The position numbers and the translations under genes are program-made. From contig JAFGVN010000099.1 of assembly GCA_016937975.1 (NCBI GenBank), forward strand, positions 28,808 to 92,807: a stretch of 64,000 nt of DNA, written 5' to 3'. This DNA comes from Clostridia bacterium (GTDB taxonomy: Bacteria > Bacillota > Clostridia > Peptostreptococcales > Acidaminobacteraceae). How positions within the stretch are numbered: the stretch's first letter is position 1; the number at the start of each line of letters is the position of its first letter. The notes beneath the pieces are model-generated. The model was not told the DNA's origin, made no database searches, and saw only the letters and a list, made by a program, of their open reading frames with translations. Below, piece by piece: positions 56,759-64,000 of this stretch.

Positions 56759-57619
56759 TCAATAATGAATGTACTGATCAGTTAGATATTGCTTTACTGA
56801 TATGATTTCCTCATTCATCACAGGAAATGATTTATCCACTGCTAAAGTATTAGATAAGACATGGAAAGCGTCATAAATATAAAACAATTTTTCCCAAATA
56901 TCCAGCACTTCACCATTTGGAAAAGAATCCATTAATATTTTCTTTTGCGCATCATTCATATATTGGGTTAGATACTTATCAAAACTCCCAAAATTTATTT
57001 TTTGAGTTGATTTCTCTTGATAATACCACTTTATCATTTGGAGATACTGTGGCATAAGAATACCCTCATATATGGATTTAGCATATAGAATTTGATGTCT
57101 TAGAAGTCCTTTTGAAACGTATAAACATAACCATCTAAATTCGTTTGATACATCTGAAAATGCTTTTAAAGTACATTCTGAAGTATTAAATGAAGCATTA
57201 AATGTATCTGAAGATTTTAAAGGTAAATAATTACCTTTATTCAATAAAATTTTTCGAGGTTCCTTCGACAAATAATAATCCTTGGGATTATGGATATCTA
57301 CAAGGATTAGATCAATTCTATTTCCATCTGTAAATTGCATAAGATATGTGAAAGGTTCATTGGAATCGTAATCATAAAGATGATTATGCCAATCATCAGG
57401 TTTTTGCATGATTAGTATGTCTCCAAAGGACTTAGTCCACTGCGCATCCAAAGTAAAACTTTTTATATGTTGTACAAAATAAACAATATCGTAGTCACTA
57501 TAAGCATCGACATGCCCTTTTGGATTGGCTCTGGATCCTTCAAGGACAATACCATGTATTCTGTCGTCTTCCTCGCCAATTTTAATTATTAAACCCATCA
57601 TTTCATCTGTTGTTCTCAT
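56759..57619 (-). CDS. ANT(6)-like aminoglycoside nucleotidyltransferase
   Basis: I chose the ATG behind AAAGGGG (286 residues). The nucleotidyltransferase motif is GSRANPKGHVDAYSDYDIVYFV, with the Asp pair for metal. Residues such as GDILIMQKPDDW and FMQFTDGNRIDL-like LMQFTDGNRIDL are shared with AadK/AadE streptomycin adenylyltransferases. Low-GC Firmicutes often carry such chromosomal copies, which may or may not give resistance. It overlaps the preceding gene by 17 bases. Confidence 0.87.
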   Translation of the reverse strand: MRTTDEMMGLIIKIGEEDDRIHGIVLEGSRANPKGHVDAYSDYDIVYFVQHIKSFTLDAQWTKSFGDILIMQKPDDWHNHLYDYDSNEPFTYLMQFTDGNRIDLILVDIHNPKDYYLSKEPRKILLNKGNYLPLKSSDTFNASFNTSECTLKAFSDVSNEFRWLCLYVSKGLLRHQILYAKSIYEGILMPQYLQMIKWYYQEKSTQKINFGSFDKYLTQYMNDAQKKILMDSFPNGEVLDIWEKLFYIYDAFHVLSNTLAVDKSFPVMNEEIISVKQYLTDQYIHY

Positions 57620-58586
57620 AATTACCCCTTTCAAATTCACCAATAGCTTCGATATGTTCATTTGGTACCAACATGGCATTCCATGATAAGACGATATGCG
57701 ATATACCGGATTCATTAATTTCTTTTAAATCTTTAATGAGTTGAGTTGGTGAAGTTTCAGCGATATGCTCAATATAATTCCATTCAATACCCAATCTTAA
57801 GAAATCATGATATTTTTCATTGAGTACTTTATAGTGTTGTCGTCTTTCAGGGTAATTTACTATAATCCCTTCTTTCTTCAAAGCATTTATTTCAAAGGGT
57901 AAACCTGCAGGTGCGTGTGTATAGTGATAATACATAGGTTTTATAAAAACAACGTGATCGACCCATAAATCATAACTTTGGCCAACGTATTTAAGCAGTG
58001 GTTCAGCAAACAAATCCAAACCTATTTTTAATTTTTTATTTTTAAAAACACGAACTAACTTTTGAATTTGATTATAAATTAGTTTGATTTTGTCAGAATC
58101 ACTATGCATTATAATATTATTTTGACAGTAAGTACAAAAGCAACCTTCAAGAATTTCTTTACCATGAATTATACTTGGATAACGAATTCTATCTAGAAAT
58201 ACACCATGAAAATACCCGAAAGGAAAATGATTGAGCAAAGCCTCAGTTATTTTATCCATATTTTCAGGATTGGAAGGACAACAGAATGTAAAGGATTCTT
58301 GTGTGGATAATCTATATGGTTTTAGTATTTCACCATTTTTCAAGACAAATGGGCTTAAATCCAATGCATCATGCTCACTAAAAACTGGAAGCCAGGCATA
58401 TAATTCTATGGCATGTTCTTCACAATAATCGTACAAAACTTTAAAATCCAAATATTTATACCAACCGATGATGATAGACTCCATCTCAAATTGACTTCGA
58501 ATTTTCTCTAATTGACTCATAATCTCTTGGGTATTAAAAGCACATGATTCAAAACTACCTGAATGTATTTGTATTGTATATTTCAT
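57603..58586 (-). CDS. GHL10-like glycoside-hydrolase-type TIM barrel protein
   Basis: I chose the ATG behind AGAGGATC (327 residues). The signature GVFLDRIRYPS is the conserved D-x-I/Y-R-Y-P motif of the GHL10/DUF4015-like TIM barrels. There are Cys residues in CFCTYCQN, unusual for the fold, which could bind metal. No signal peptide is seen, so it is cytoplasmic. The partner gene is the ANT(6)-like enzyme. Its substrate is unknown. Confidence 0.7.
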   Translation of the reverse strand: MKYTIQIHSGSFESCAFNTQEIMSQLEKIRSQFEMESIIIGWYKYLDFKVLYDYCEEHAIELYAWLPVFSEHDALDLSPFVLKNGEILKPYRLSTQESFTFCCPSNPENMDKITEALLNHFPFGYFHGVFLDRIRYPSIIHGKEILEGCFCTYCQNNIIMHSDSDKIKLIYNQIQKLVRVFKNKKLKIGLDLFAEPLLKYVGQSYDLWVDHVVFIKPMYYHYTHAPAGLPFEINALKKEGIIVNYPERRQHYKVLNEKYHDFLRLGIEWNYIEHIAETSPTQLIKDLKEINESGISHIVLSWNAMLVPNEHIEAIGEFERGNYENNR

Positions 58587-58693
58587 AGATCCTCTTTTCA
58601 TCTCACAAAAAGTATACCAGTAAATTCTTGGAAAGAGAAGATTTGTAATCACTTGCCTTTAAGGATATACTAAAAATGAAATGAGGTAGAGAG

Positions 58694-59377
58694 ATGAAAA
58701 AGTTAATTTTATGTTTAATGCTTTTAGTGATGACTTCCTGTGGTCAACAGCAATCTGAAACCAATAACAATGCTCTTTTAGAAACGGAAAAGACTGTAAC
58801 AATCAGTAATAAGTTTTTGATTGTAATTGGAAATGAATTTGGCAATACTTATTTCGACATGAAAGAAGCTCTTACTGAACAAGGCTTTGAAGTTGTTACT
58901 GTCTTTTTAGGGGAAAATCCTGTAATGAGTAGTTGCCCGAATCATGAAGAAATATTAGTAACAGGTGATCGATCCATTAGTGATTTGAATGATTCCAATA
59001 TTGAAGATTATTTTGGTGTTTTTATTCCTGCTGGGAAACATCATCGCTCTATGATTTATTCTACTAAGGTACATCAACTTTTAACTTTGGCTAATGAACA
59101 TCAATTAATAATTTCTTCTGTATGTGCTGGTAATCTTGTACTCGCCTCAACGGAAGATCTCATAGATGACGTTGAAATAGCAACATCCATGACAACACGA
59201 GATGCTATTAAGGAAAGCGGTGGTGTTTGTAAGTATCAAGAAGTTGTCACTTTCAATAATTTTGTAACAGGCAGTGAAGGTGGTGGTAAAACCGGAGATG
59301 GACATGCTGGAGCACCCATTCAAGAGATGGTTGATGCCATTAAAGAAATTTACGATCAAACCCTTTCCCTTCAATAA
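58694..59377 (+). CDS. Exported lipoprotein with DJ-1/PfpI fold
   Basis: The 227 residues have a lipoprotein signal (MLLVMTSC, Cys16). The mature part is a DJ-1/PfpI domain: FLIVIGNEFGNTYFDMKEAL, FGVFIPAGKHH, and the nucleophile elbow SSVCAGNLVLAS with the reactive Cys. The family includes peptidases, glyoxalase-like enzymes and chaperones, usually cytosolic. It has its own GAGGTAGAG ribosome site and no linked partner. Confidence 0.85.
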   Translation: MKKLILCLMLLVMTSCGQQQSETNNNALLETEKTVTISNKFLIVIGNEFGNTYFDMKEALTEQGFEVVTVFLGENPVMSSCPNHEEILVTGDRSISDLNDSNIEDYFGVFIPAGKHHRSMIYSTKVHQLLTLANEHQLIISSVCAGNLVLASTEDLIDDVEIATSMTTRDAIKESGGVCKYQEVVTFNNFVTGSEGGGKTGDGHAGAPIQEMVDAIKEIYDQTLSLQ

Positions 59378-59570
59378 GTCCTGATAGAATTTCCTTTTAT
59401 GACAACTTTATTTATTAAAATATGCCCATAAATATCGATAATTTTAAAAAATTAACATCTGCCCCATGATTTATTTCCACGATAAAATAATCGAGCAAAC
59501 TTACAATAATGTTAATCAACTTAATAATTATGATGTAAACATTGTTAAAATAACTACTTTTCAAATCGTA

Positions 59571-59599
59571 TTGACAACGCATTAAAATAACATTATTGT
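59571..59599 (+). promoter_or_regulatory. Sigma-A promoter of the thioredoxin/mini-polyferredoxin pair
   Basis: TTGACA, a 17-base spacer and TATTGT. The 190-base stretch before it is AT-rich with no other clear feature. Confidence 0.8.
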
Positions 59600-59616
59600 T
59601 TTTGTGGAGGTGTCAT

Positions 59617-59943
59617 ATGAAAAATAGCACAAGTTTAGAAGAGGTACAATCAATCATTCAAGATAATGAAATGGTACTGACTTATTTTACAACAACAGAT
59701 TGTAATTTATGTAAGGATCTTTTCCCTAAAATAGAAAAAATGTTAGAGGAATTCCCACAAGTTATCGGTGTTAGATCAGAAATTGATAGCAATTTAGAAT
59801 TTGTTGGGGCTTATAGCGTTTATACCGTCCCAACCATCATCTTGTTTGTTCAAGGCAAGGAAACAATAAGACGTAGCAGACAGATTGGCATTGGTGAGTT
59901 TTCAGATGCTATGAGTCGTTATTACCAAATGCTTTTTGAATAG
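59617..59943 (+). CDS. Thioredoxin-family protein
   Basis: The ATG follows GGAGG and gives 108 residues. The active site is TDCNLCKD, a CNLC in place of CGPC, followed by the cis-Pro region YTVPTIILFVQG. It is shorter and less polar at the active site than housekeeping thioredoxins. It is separated by one base from a mini-polyferredoxin gene, so the two probably form a thiol/electron relay. Confidence 0.88.
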   Translation: MKNSTSLEEVQSIIQDNEMVLTYFTTTDCNLCKDLFPKIEKMLEEFPQVIGVRSEIDSNLEFVGAYSVYTVPTIILFVQGKETIRRSRQIGIGEFSDAMSRYYQMLFE

Positions 59944-59944
59944 T

Positions 59945-60394
59945 ATGAAATATAAAAAATCCAAATATGTCTTTTTAGCAGCAGTTTTCATAATGATGTG
60001 TGCTGTAAAATTATGGTTTACATTGTACATTATCTTTGAAATTGCTTTGATATTAACTCTGTTTAAAGGCAATAGAATTTATTGTAACAAATATTGTCCA
60101 ATGGGAACATTGCAAGACCTTAGTGTCGATTCCAGCACCAAAAATGCGAACAATAAAAAATATAACAAAGGGTTTACTTTTGCATTTTGGTCGATTCTAG
60201 TATTTATATCAGTTTATTTCTGGCATGAGAAATGGCTTTTATGGCAACGTACACTCCTTTTAATGGGATCATCAGCTTTAGTTGCCATGTATTATCAAAG
60301 TAAAAAAGGGAAAAGATATTGGTGTACTAATTTATGTCCTCTTGGTCATGTTATGGATCTTTATGTTACAAAAATCAATAAGAATCCTTCATAA
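59945..60394 (+). CDS. Mini membrane polyferredoxin (two CX3CP motifs)
   Basis: The 149 residues have two clusters of membrane helices (about 8-42 and 70-110) and two CX3CP motifs, CNKYCPMG near 55 and CTNLCPLG near 130, as in half of a NapH/RnfB-type protein. It lacks the soluble ferredoxin domain. Its start is one base past the thioredoxin stop; an in-frame TTG three codons earlier is less likely. It should move electrons in the membrane to or from the thioredoxin. Confidence 0.82.
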   Translation: MKYKKSKYVFLAAVFIMMCAVKLWFTLYIIFEIALILTLFKGNRIYCNKYCPMGTLQDLSVDSSTKNANNKKYNKGFTFAFWSILVFISVYFWHEKWLLWQRTLLLMGSSALVAMYYQSKKGKRYWCTNLCPLGHVMDLYVTKINKNPS

Positions 60395-60422
60395 GTCATC
60401 AATATAACATCAAAATATACTT

Positions 60423-60454
60423 AAAAGACAGTCCAGTACATTGAACTGTCTTTT
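60423..60454 (+). terminator. Terminator after the mini-polyferredoxin gene
   Basis: The perfect stem AAAAGACAGT/ACTGTCTTTT with a 12-base loop, followed by a T-rich tail. Confidence 0.85.
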
Positions 60455-60488
60455 CTCATTATTGTAATTTTATTATTATAACTTTAAA

Positions 60489-60517
60489 TTGCCATAAAAC
60501 TGTCACAATACTATGGT
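60489..60517 (+). promoter_or_regulatory. Sigma-A promoter of the 58-residue gene
   Basis: TTGCCA, a 17-base spacer and TATGGT. Confidence 0.65.
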
Positions 60518-60540
60518 ATCTTTTATATGAGGTGATAGAA

Positions 60541-60717
60541 ATGGCAATAAATTCAATTCGTAACACTTATAGTATAATGGTTCAGAATACCAATACCAAT
60601 GCAGGTGTACAAATGAGAAAACATGACGGTTCAGGCAATGGACAAGGCAAAGGCAATGGTTCAAATTGCAAAAGTATTAATCCGTCTGAAGGAACTCTAT
60701 TTGATTTAAAAGTTTAA
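60541..60717 (+). CDS. Small protein, 58 residues, unknown
   Basis: The ATG sits behind AGGTGATAG. The N-terminal half, MAINSIRNTYSIMVQNTNTN, is polar and may be helical. The middle is rich in Gly, Asn and Lys (HDGSGNGQGKGNGSNC) with one Cys. Its own promoter, ribosome site and terminator argue that it is real. I do not recognise a family; a motility- or spore-related small protein or a peptide precursor are possibilities I cannot tell apart. Confidence 0.6.
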   Translation: MAINSIRNTYSIMVQNTNTNAGVQMRKHDGSGNGQGKGNGSNCKSINPSEGTLFDLKV

Positions 60718-60733
60718 ACATTCCCCCTAATTA

Positions 60734-60759
60734 CAGAGGATTGGTTTGCCAATTCTCTG
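60734..60759 (+). terminator. Terminator after the 58-residue gene
   Basis: The 11-bp stem CAGAGGATTGG/CCAATTCTCTG with one G-T pair and a TTTG loop. Confidence 0.7.
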
Positions 60760-60808
60760 TTGTTCATTTAAAATACACTGGATAATGGGCATACTAAATG
60801 AACAAAAT

Positions 60809-61720
60809 TTATTTCAAGTATGGCTCCAGATGAAATGTAATGATACTTTCTTGGCCAAATTCTACTTTTAATTTCTTCTCTAACTGTTCAGAAACTTCAT
60901 GTGCATCATAAAGTGATATGCTTCTATTGAAAAGCAAATGGGCTTCTATTGCGACGTTTGCACCAACACGTCTTGTTCGAAGATGATGATACTCTATGAT
61001 TGTTGAGTATTTTTCTATCTCTAATGTTATATTTTTTATTTCATCTTCATCTAATGATACTTCTAATAATTCTTTCACTGCAGGCATCATAATCGATACA
61101 GCAACTTTAAAAATAAAAATACTTACAATGATTGCTGCAATAGGGTCACATATGATCCATAAATCACCAAGAAAATAAGCCAAACTAATGCCAATTAACG
61201 TACCCAAAGAGGAAAATGCATCTGATCGATGATGCCATCCATTAGCGATTACCGATGGCGATTTTATCTTCTCACCAACCTTCTTATTGTAACGAAAAAG
61301 TAATTCCTTTGATACGATAGAAAAAATTGCTGCTAAGATGGCAATAAAACCCGGTCTAGTAATTTGTTCATGCAAAAATATTACTCTATAGACCATTGTT
61401 ATTCCCTTCTGGAAGATGTTTATACCGACAAATAGTAAGGTGCCGCCAATAATTGCTGTAGAAAAAGTTTCATACTTACCATGTCCAAAGTTGTGCTCTT
61501 GATCTGCAGGCTTATCCGTAAACTTAAATCCAATAAGAACTATAATATCTGTAAAAAAATCTGAAAGTGAATGAATACCATCTGCTAGCATTGCTTCACT
61601 ACAACCTACTATACCAGAAAAAATTTTAAATATTGTAAGAAATGTATTTATAATAAAACCTACCCATGTTACTCTTATAGCTTCTTTACTTCTACTTAAC
61701 TCAATTTTTTCTTCCTGCAT
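60809..61720 (-). CDS. Cation diffusion facilitator (CDF) metal efflux protein
   Basis: The ATG follows AAGGAG and gives 303 residues. Six membrane helices lie in about 15-215. The metal-site signatures are DGIHSLSDFFTDI (helix II, Asp and His) and HHRSDAFSSLGTLIG (helix V). The C-terminal cytoplasmic domain with EYHHLRTRRVGANVAIEAHL is complete. It exports a divalent metal with proton antiport. The riboswitch ahead (61745-61834) suggests Ni, Co or Fe. Confidence 0.93.
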   Translation of the reverse strand: MQEEKIELSRSKEAIRVTWVGFIINTFLTIFKIFSGIVGCSEAMLADGIHSLSDFFTDIIVLIGFKFTDKPADQEHNFGHGKYETFSTAIIGGTLLFVGINIFQKGITMVYRVIFLHEQITRPGFIAILAAIFSIVSKELLFRYNKKVGEKIKSPSVIANGWHHRSDAFSSLGTLIGISLAYFLGDLWIICDPIAAIIVSIFIFKVAVSIMMPAVKELLEVSLDEDEIKNITLEIEKYSTIIEYHHLRTRRVGANVAIEAHLLFNRSISLYDAHEVSEQLEKKLKVEFGQESIITFHLEPYLK

Positions 61721-61735
61721 GTTCTGCTCCTTTCC

Positions 61736-61774
61736 AAAAAAAAACACCTGAAGAACATTACTGTCCCACAGATG
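61736..61774 (-). terminator. Riboswitch-controlled terminator
   Basis: CATCTG/CAGGTG outside and GGACA/TGTTC inside form a hairpin followed by a T9 run. The 5' half uses the CTGTGGGACAG core of the riboswitch, so the two folds exclude each other: the metal-bound form should let transcription continue into the CDF gene. Confidence 0.8.
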
Positions 61775-61834
61775 CAAATTATAGCTCTGCTGTCACACAA
61801 GGTAACCCGGCATTTTTAGCCTGATCAGTCTCCA
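61745..61834 (-). ncRNA. NiCo (czcD-type) metal riboswitch
   Basis: The leader transcript holds the family core blocks in order: CAGGC, GCCGGG, a short P3 hairpin (GTTAC/GTGAC), and TCTGTGGGACAG. P2 (GGC/GCC) and P4 (CAGA/TCTG) can form the four-way junction. Known members bind Ni2+ or Co2+, with Fe2+ also reported, and switch on CDF exporters. The promoter lies 25 bases upstream. Confidence 0.85.
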
Positions 61835-61857
61835 TCAAAAATGAATGGATTAAAAAA

Positions 61858-61886
61858 ATTATATCGGTTAACGAGGATATCGTCAA
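61858..61886 (-). promoter_or_regulatory. Sigma-A promoter of the CDF gene with PadR-like element
   Basis: TTGACG, a 17-base spacer and TATAAT. From spacer to -10 it reads TCGTTAACCGATATAA, matching 15 of 16 bases of the padR operator strand TCGTAAACCGATATAA. Confidence 0.75.
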
Positions 61887-61944
61887 TGATAATTCATAAA
61901 AAGATTTCCTGAAAATGACTCTCAATACTGATTATTCCAAGATT

Positions 61945-62928
61945 TTACTCAAGTGTTCTTAACCAATTTTGTAGATCTAAAATGATACTCCCATACTGAG
62001 CATTGAGTGCACCAATTTCGTCAGCTAAATGTAATCCAGAGTATTTTTTGTTAATTAATGCATTTTCTAAATCTTTTACGAGATCTACATCCATTGCATC
62101 AGAAAAAATCTTTATTTCAGAAATATATGAATCTTTAAGGTTGATCATAATTTCAAAATCACCAAATGTAAAACGTTCATATAGTGTAATTCTAAATTCC
62201 GGTGTTTTCCCAAAACGCCAGTCCCAGGAAGCATATTTATTATAAAGTGTTTCATTACTTATTTCATCTAATAATTCCGTTTGACAATCATAGTGGGAAT
62301 AAGTCTTCATAAAACTATCCTTTAAAGCATCCTTTAATTTATCGATTGTTAAATCGGGTTTCAATTCTGATAAGTTAATCACTCTTGATTGTACTGATTT
62401 TACACCTTTAGATTCAATTTTTTTCTTACTAACCGATAGATATTTAGCCAGATTTAAAATGTCAGCAGAAACCAATAAAGTTCCATGGTGATAACATCTG
62501 TCTTCATGATAATAGAAGGCATTACCAGAGAATTTTCTACCATCAGTTAAAATATCATTCCGACCAGAGAATTCAGCTTTTATACCTAAATTGGCCATTG
62601 CATCAATAATAACCTGCAATTGTCTTTTAATATCATACAAAGGTTTTTTCATAATAAAAGTAAAATTAAGATTTCCTAAATCATGAAATACTGCACCACC
62701 ACCCGATAAACGTCTCGCAAGCTTACCACCATCTTGCTCCAATTGAAGATATTTACATTCCCGATAAGGGTTTTGATTGCGTCCTATGACTACGGTGTTT
62801 TGATTTTGCCAAAGATAAAATATAGCCTCATTGTCCTCAACTTCAAAGAATAGTTTTTCTTCAAGAGCTAAATTATGCCATGGATCAACACTTGTTGTAT
62901 CTATTATTCTTAAACTTACCTTTTCCAT
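61945..62928 (-). CDS. lplA: Lipoate-protein ligase
   Basis: The ATG behind AAAGGAAA gives 327 residues. The lipoyl-AMP site RRLSGGGAVFHDLGNLNF and the catalytic Lys segment GRKFSGNAFYY are intact, and the C-terminal domain (about 245-327) is present, as in full LplA. It attaches free lipoate to acceptor proteins such as GcvH. None of these are in the window. Confidence 0.92.
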   Translation of the reverse strand: MEKVSLRIIDTTSVDPWHNLALEEKLFFEVEDNEAIFYLWQNQNTVVIGRNQNPYRECKYLQLEQDGGKLARRLSGGGAVFHDLGNLNFTFIMKKPLYDIKRQLQVIIDAMANLGIKAEFSGRNDILTDGRKFSGNAFYYHEDRCYHHGTLLVSADILNLAKYLSVSKKKIESKGVKSVQSRVINLSELKPDLTIDKLKDALKDSFMKTYSHYDCQTELLDEISNETLYNKYASWDWRFGKTPEFRITLYERFTFGDFEIMINLKDSYISEIKIFSDAMDVDLVKDLENALINKKYSGLHLADEIGALNAQYGSIILDLQNWLRTLE

Positions 62929-63182
62929 TTTATTTCCTTTCTTACAATGCAAAATATTCATTTATAATTCAAATGAGAAACTAAATCATAAGATTTACAC
63001 TAGCTTCGTGTACTATTTTATCATAATAAAACAGATAAACAATAAATATAAGCCTGTTAGCGTGCAATCATTATAAGAAATTTTATCGAAGACCTGTATT
63101 TTGATGCATAAGTATTGTATTTTCATGTACAAAAGCAATTTCGAATTCTCTATATGTTACAATAAAAAAAAAGGAGATTTTT

Positions 63183-63587
63183 ATGTTTAAATTCAAAACT
63201 TTATTGTTGAACTTTGCTCTTTATTTTACATATGGCATACTCATCTCAATTGTATGTAAGTATGTTTTTACTTGGATTTGGTTATACTCTTTTTTAGTAC
63301 CAGGTATGATGATGAGTTTCTATGGTATCTTTGAGTTCTTGAAAAAATCACCAAATATCCCTACAAGTAGACCTGCAGTTACTGGCAACGAAGCACAAAA
63401 TAATTTATTAAACATTGATTTTAATGTGCAAGTAGAGTCCTTAATAAAAAACGCTACGGTTAAAAATGAGACAATAGAAAAAAGAAAACCTATTCATTAC
63501 ACCCTCTTTAAGAGAGAATGGTATGAATCACTTTTAGTCGGTTTTCTTTTTATATATTTAGCATATTTTAGTTACTTTGGCATTTAG
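63183..63587 (+). CDS. Small membrane protein, unknown
   Basis: The 134 residues follow AAAAGGAG. Two membrane helices are at about 6-26 and 30-52, a soluble middle segment covers about 53-112, and a third helix is at the end (about 114-133). I recognise no family. It has no close neighbour on the same strand. Confidence 0.7.
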   Translation: MFKFKTLLLNFALYFTYGILISIVCKYVFTWIWLYSFLVPGMMMSFYGIFEFLKKSPNIPTSRPAVTGNEAQNNLLNIDFNVQVESLIKNATVKNETIEKRKPIHYTLFKREWYESLLVGFLFIYLAYFSYFGI

Positions 63588-63720
63588 AAGTTTTTTGAAA
63601 TCCTCTCAACAATATAAATTAACAATCATGTTTTCTCAACCAAAATCATAAATATGTCAGAAAAGTAATCATAATAATAATCGTTTTAAATCCTTATTCA
63701 GAATATAGAATTTTCAAAGC

Positions 63721-63750
63721 AAAAGAACCAGGAACACTAGTTTCTGGTTC
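63721..63750 (-). terminator. Terminator of the gene at the right edge (distal)
   Basis: GAACCAG...CTGGTTC with an 11-bp extended stem and TTTT on the minus strand. Confidence 0.65.
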
Positions 63751-63880
63751 GCATATTAATTTCAATTTGTAGGTGATACGCCAAATTATAAATCATGCTA
63801 CGACGGTAGTTTATTAGGACCATTATTTACTTGAAAGTATTATTTATAGTTAGAAAACCAAAGTTCAGCAAGGCGTTAAA

Positions 63881-63899
63881 AATAAAGGCATGTGATGCC
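63881..63899 (-). terminator. Terminator of the gene at the right edge (proximal)
   Basis: Short stem GGCAT/ATGCC with a CAC loop, then a T-rich run on the minus strand. Confidence 0.45.
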
Positions 63900-63908
63900 G
63901 AAATATCA

Positions 63909-64000
63909 TCAATATTCTGGATCAACACGTTTCCATTCTTGATAACCAAAATAGACAAATAAGACCGGAACCTCATTATATTCTCCACATATGATTTCAC
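63909..64000 (-). CDS. C-terminal fragment of an unidentified protein
   Basis: A minus-strand frame of 29 codons enters from the right edge and ends in TGA. It ends ...YQEWKRVDPEY, has protein-like composition, and is followed by two terminator-like hairpins. It is too short to assign. Confidence 0.4.
   Translation of the reverse strand, partial: EIICGEYNEVPVLFVYFGYQEWKRVDPEY

Larger units (their letters stand above)
63588..63908. other. Gene-free stretch of 321 bases with two hairpins
   Basis: AT-rich, with no credible ORF. Two terminator-like hairpins for the gene at the right edge lie at 63721-63750 and 63881-63899; otherwise I see nothing. Confidence 0.6.

Noticed and set aside
62831..63076. 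81-residue plus-strand ORF
   Set aside because: Half of it is antisense to the lipoate ligase start, the rest is AT-rich spacer; no ribosome site.
1..64000. CRISPR arrays, tRNA, rRNA, IS elements
   Set aside because: No regular repeat-spacer pattern, cloverleaf, rRNA core or transposase was seen.

Overview
The window looks like chromosomal DNA of a low-GC anaerobic Firmicute, most likely a member of the Clostridia. The signs are strong AGGAGG-type ribosome binding sites, AT-rich spacers, lipoproteins with classic lipoboxes, an S-layer-homology protein, a CD1871A-type mini-protein, ferredoxin-dependent 2-oxoacid oxidation, membrane polyferredoxins and a NiCo-type metal riboswitch. I see no rRNA, tRNA, CRISPR array, insertion sequence or phage module. 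Most genes lie on the minus strand.

Region 1 (about 0.8-16.5 kb) is one continuous minus-strand operon of 14 genes joined by overlaps or gaps of at most 8 bases. It reads mocA, xdhA, xdhC, xdhB, ygeY, ygeW, a PLP enzyme, hyuA, ssnA, a PreA-like flavoprotein, a threonine-synthase-like PLP enzyme, and a second complete FAD / 2Fe-2S / Mo hydroxylase trio. It resembles the selenium-linked purine/urate-degradation clusters of E. coli and gut anaerobes. However, YgeX (diaminopropionate ammonia-lyase) and YgfK are absent, and unrelated-looking PLP and PreA-like proteins occupy equivalent places. A helicase runs off the left edge.

Region 2 (16.7-31.8 kb) is mixed. It holds a tandem GNAT protein, a formamidase, an SLH/CAP surface protein, a pseudo-receiver with Asp replaced by Glu, a Gfo/Idh oxidoreductase, a deoxynucleoside kinase, a 2039-residue lipoprotein with two von Willebrand A domains, a LiaF-like protein, and a stand-alone degenerate NRPS-like condensation-adenylation protein.

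Region 3 (31.8-41.8 kb) is central metabolism: an aminotransferase, a GntR regulator, a four-subunit 2-oxoacid:ferredoxin oxidoreductase, transketolase, a diguanylate cyclase, L-threonine dehydrogenase and a PadR/DUF2812 pair. The aminotransferase and oxidoreductase promoters carry the same palindrome at almost the same distance from the -10 box, pointing to a shared regulator, probably the GntR protein encoded between them.

Region 4 (41.8-64 kb) carries signalling proteins (TPR-GAF-GGDEF, histidine kinase, GGDEF-EAL), a CXXC mini-protein with a polyferredoxin, topoisomerase III with a HAD phosphatase, a lipoprotein with a fused ABC exporter, an ANT(6)-like nucleotidyltransferase with a GHL10-like protein, a DJ-1-fold lipoprotein, a thioredoxin with a mini-polyferredoxin, a cation efflux gene behind a riboswitch, and a lipoate ligase.

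The strongest candidates for something new are the variant purine-type operon, the NRPS-derived pseudo-enzyme, the two-promoter operator, the 16-base element shared by the padR and cation-efflux promoters, and the CXXC mini-protein/polyferredoxin/kinase cluster.
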